NCBI GenBank assembly: GCA_937891045.1
Contig: CALBEV010000184.1
Location: 1-14,853 of the forward strand
From: an uncultured Burkholderiales bacterium
Lineage (GTDB): Bacteria > Pseudomonadota > Gammaproteobacteria > Burkholderiales > Burkholderiaceae
Length of the DNA: 14,853 nt
Direction: 5' to 3'
In this document: in pieces, positions 14,669 to 14,853 of the stretch
How the letters are laid out: the number at the start of each line of letters is the position of its first letter
Position numbering within the stretch: position 1 is the first letter of the stretch
Translations under genes and position numbers: made by a program
Notes under the pieces: generated by a model
Seen by the model: the letters and a program-made list of their open reading frames with translations, nothing else
Databases searched by the model: none
Told to the model about the DNA's origin: nothing

Positions 14669-14744
14669 GTCATCAAACCACTTCAAACATCGGAATTCTG
14701 ATTACTTCTGCTAGCATGAGAACATCAATTCCTAGCTCTACTAC

Positions 14745-14853
14745 ATGCCCACAGAACAATCTGCTTTATCTCGAACCTTCAACGACTTCTTCAATTCAGA
14801 AAAGTCAAGCGGGATACTGATTCTTTTTTGCACATTGGTTTCAATGCCGATTG
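14745..14853 (+). CDS. nhaA: Na+/H+ antiporter NhaA, 5' end only
   Basis: Role: inner-membrane antiporter that expels sodium in exchange for protons. Seen: 36 codons up to the window edge, starting at the ATG at 14745; an in-frame stop lies four codons upstream, so this is the first possible ATG. SRTFNDFFNSEKSSGILIL followed by a hydrophobic run (FCTLVSMPI) is the typical NhaA N-terminus (an amphipathic helix, then SSGI and the first membrane span). No strong ribosome site is visible. The call depends on about 36 residues, so it is likely but not certain. Confidence 0.75.
   Translation, partial: MPTEQSALSRTFNDFFNSEKSSGILILFCTLVSMPI

Noticed and set aside
14629..14820. 63-residue plus frame with TTG start
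   Set aside because: Overlaps the convincing NhaA start in another frame and has a Ser/Thr-rich low-information composition.
1..14853. CRISPR arrays, tRNA/rRNA genes, insertion sequences or phage genes
   Set aside because: No regularly spaced repeats, cloverleaf sequences, transposase or integrase motifs were seen on either strand.

Overview
The window reads as a chromosomal stretch from a Gram-negative beta-proteobacterium, most likely Burkholderiales (Comamonadaceae-like). This is inferred from the protein families and wording, the outer-membrane and periplasmic proteins, and a moderate-GC, densely coding layout; it was not tested by any search. There are no rRNA or tRNA genes, CRISPR arrays, transposases or phage genes. 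It holds seventeen clear protein genes (two cut by the window edges), two smaller probable genes, one antisense-overlapping possible micro-ORF reported only as a finding, two strong intrinsic terminators and a good Fur box.

Left part (1-3640): the 3' end of a PQQ-dependent sugar dehydrogenase and its terminator; a small exported class I cytochrome c and its terminator; then a Fur box followed by a FecA-like TonB-dependent receptor. The dehydrogenase and cytochrome could form a periplasmic oxidation chain, and the receptor looks iron-controlled.

Middle part (3641-8766): a DUF1993 protein and a peroxiredoxin-like protein are divergent from a common control region. A small solitary bactofilin follows. 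An exported cupin overlaps by four bases a short acidic protein of unknown family. Then come an AraC-type regulator and an exported NAPE-PLD-like metallo-beta-lactamase-fold hydrolase.

Right part (8767-12442): a minus-strand pair of a HupE/UreJ-type membrane protein with a His-rich tail and a small exported DUF6488-like protein with Cys/His residues, which looks like a metal-handling unit. A secreted SnoaL/DUF4440 protein is divergent from a DUF2784 membrane protein. A roughly 390-base gap with little content precedes a 42-residue single-span membrane protein, whose stop lies one base from the stop of a convergent DODA/LigB-type extradiol dioxygenase.

End (12443-14853): an AT-rich gap with several dyads leads into an ArsR-type regulator, a short-chain dehydrogenase and a four-span membrane protein, all on the plus strand and probably one unit. 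The window closes with the first 36 codons of an NhaA-like Na+/H+ antiporter. A 26-base imperfect repeat (21 of 26 identical, no gap) occurs upstream of both the ArsR unit and nhaA. I see no single spectacular new system. The best candidates for unexplored biology are the HupE/DUF6488 pair, the cupin plus overlapping unknown, the ArsR-SDR-membrane unit, and the short membrane protein.
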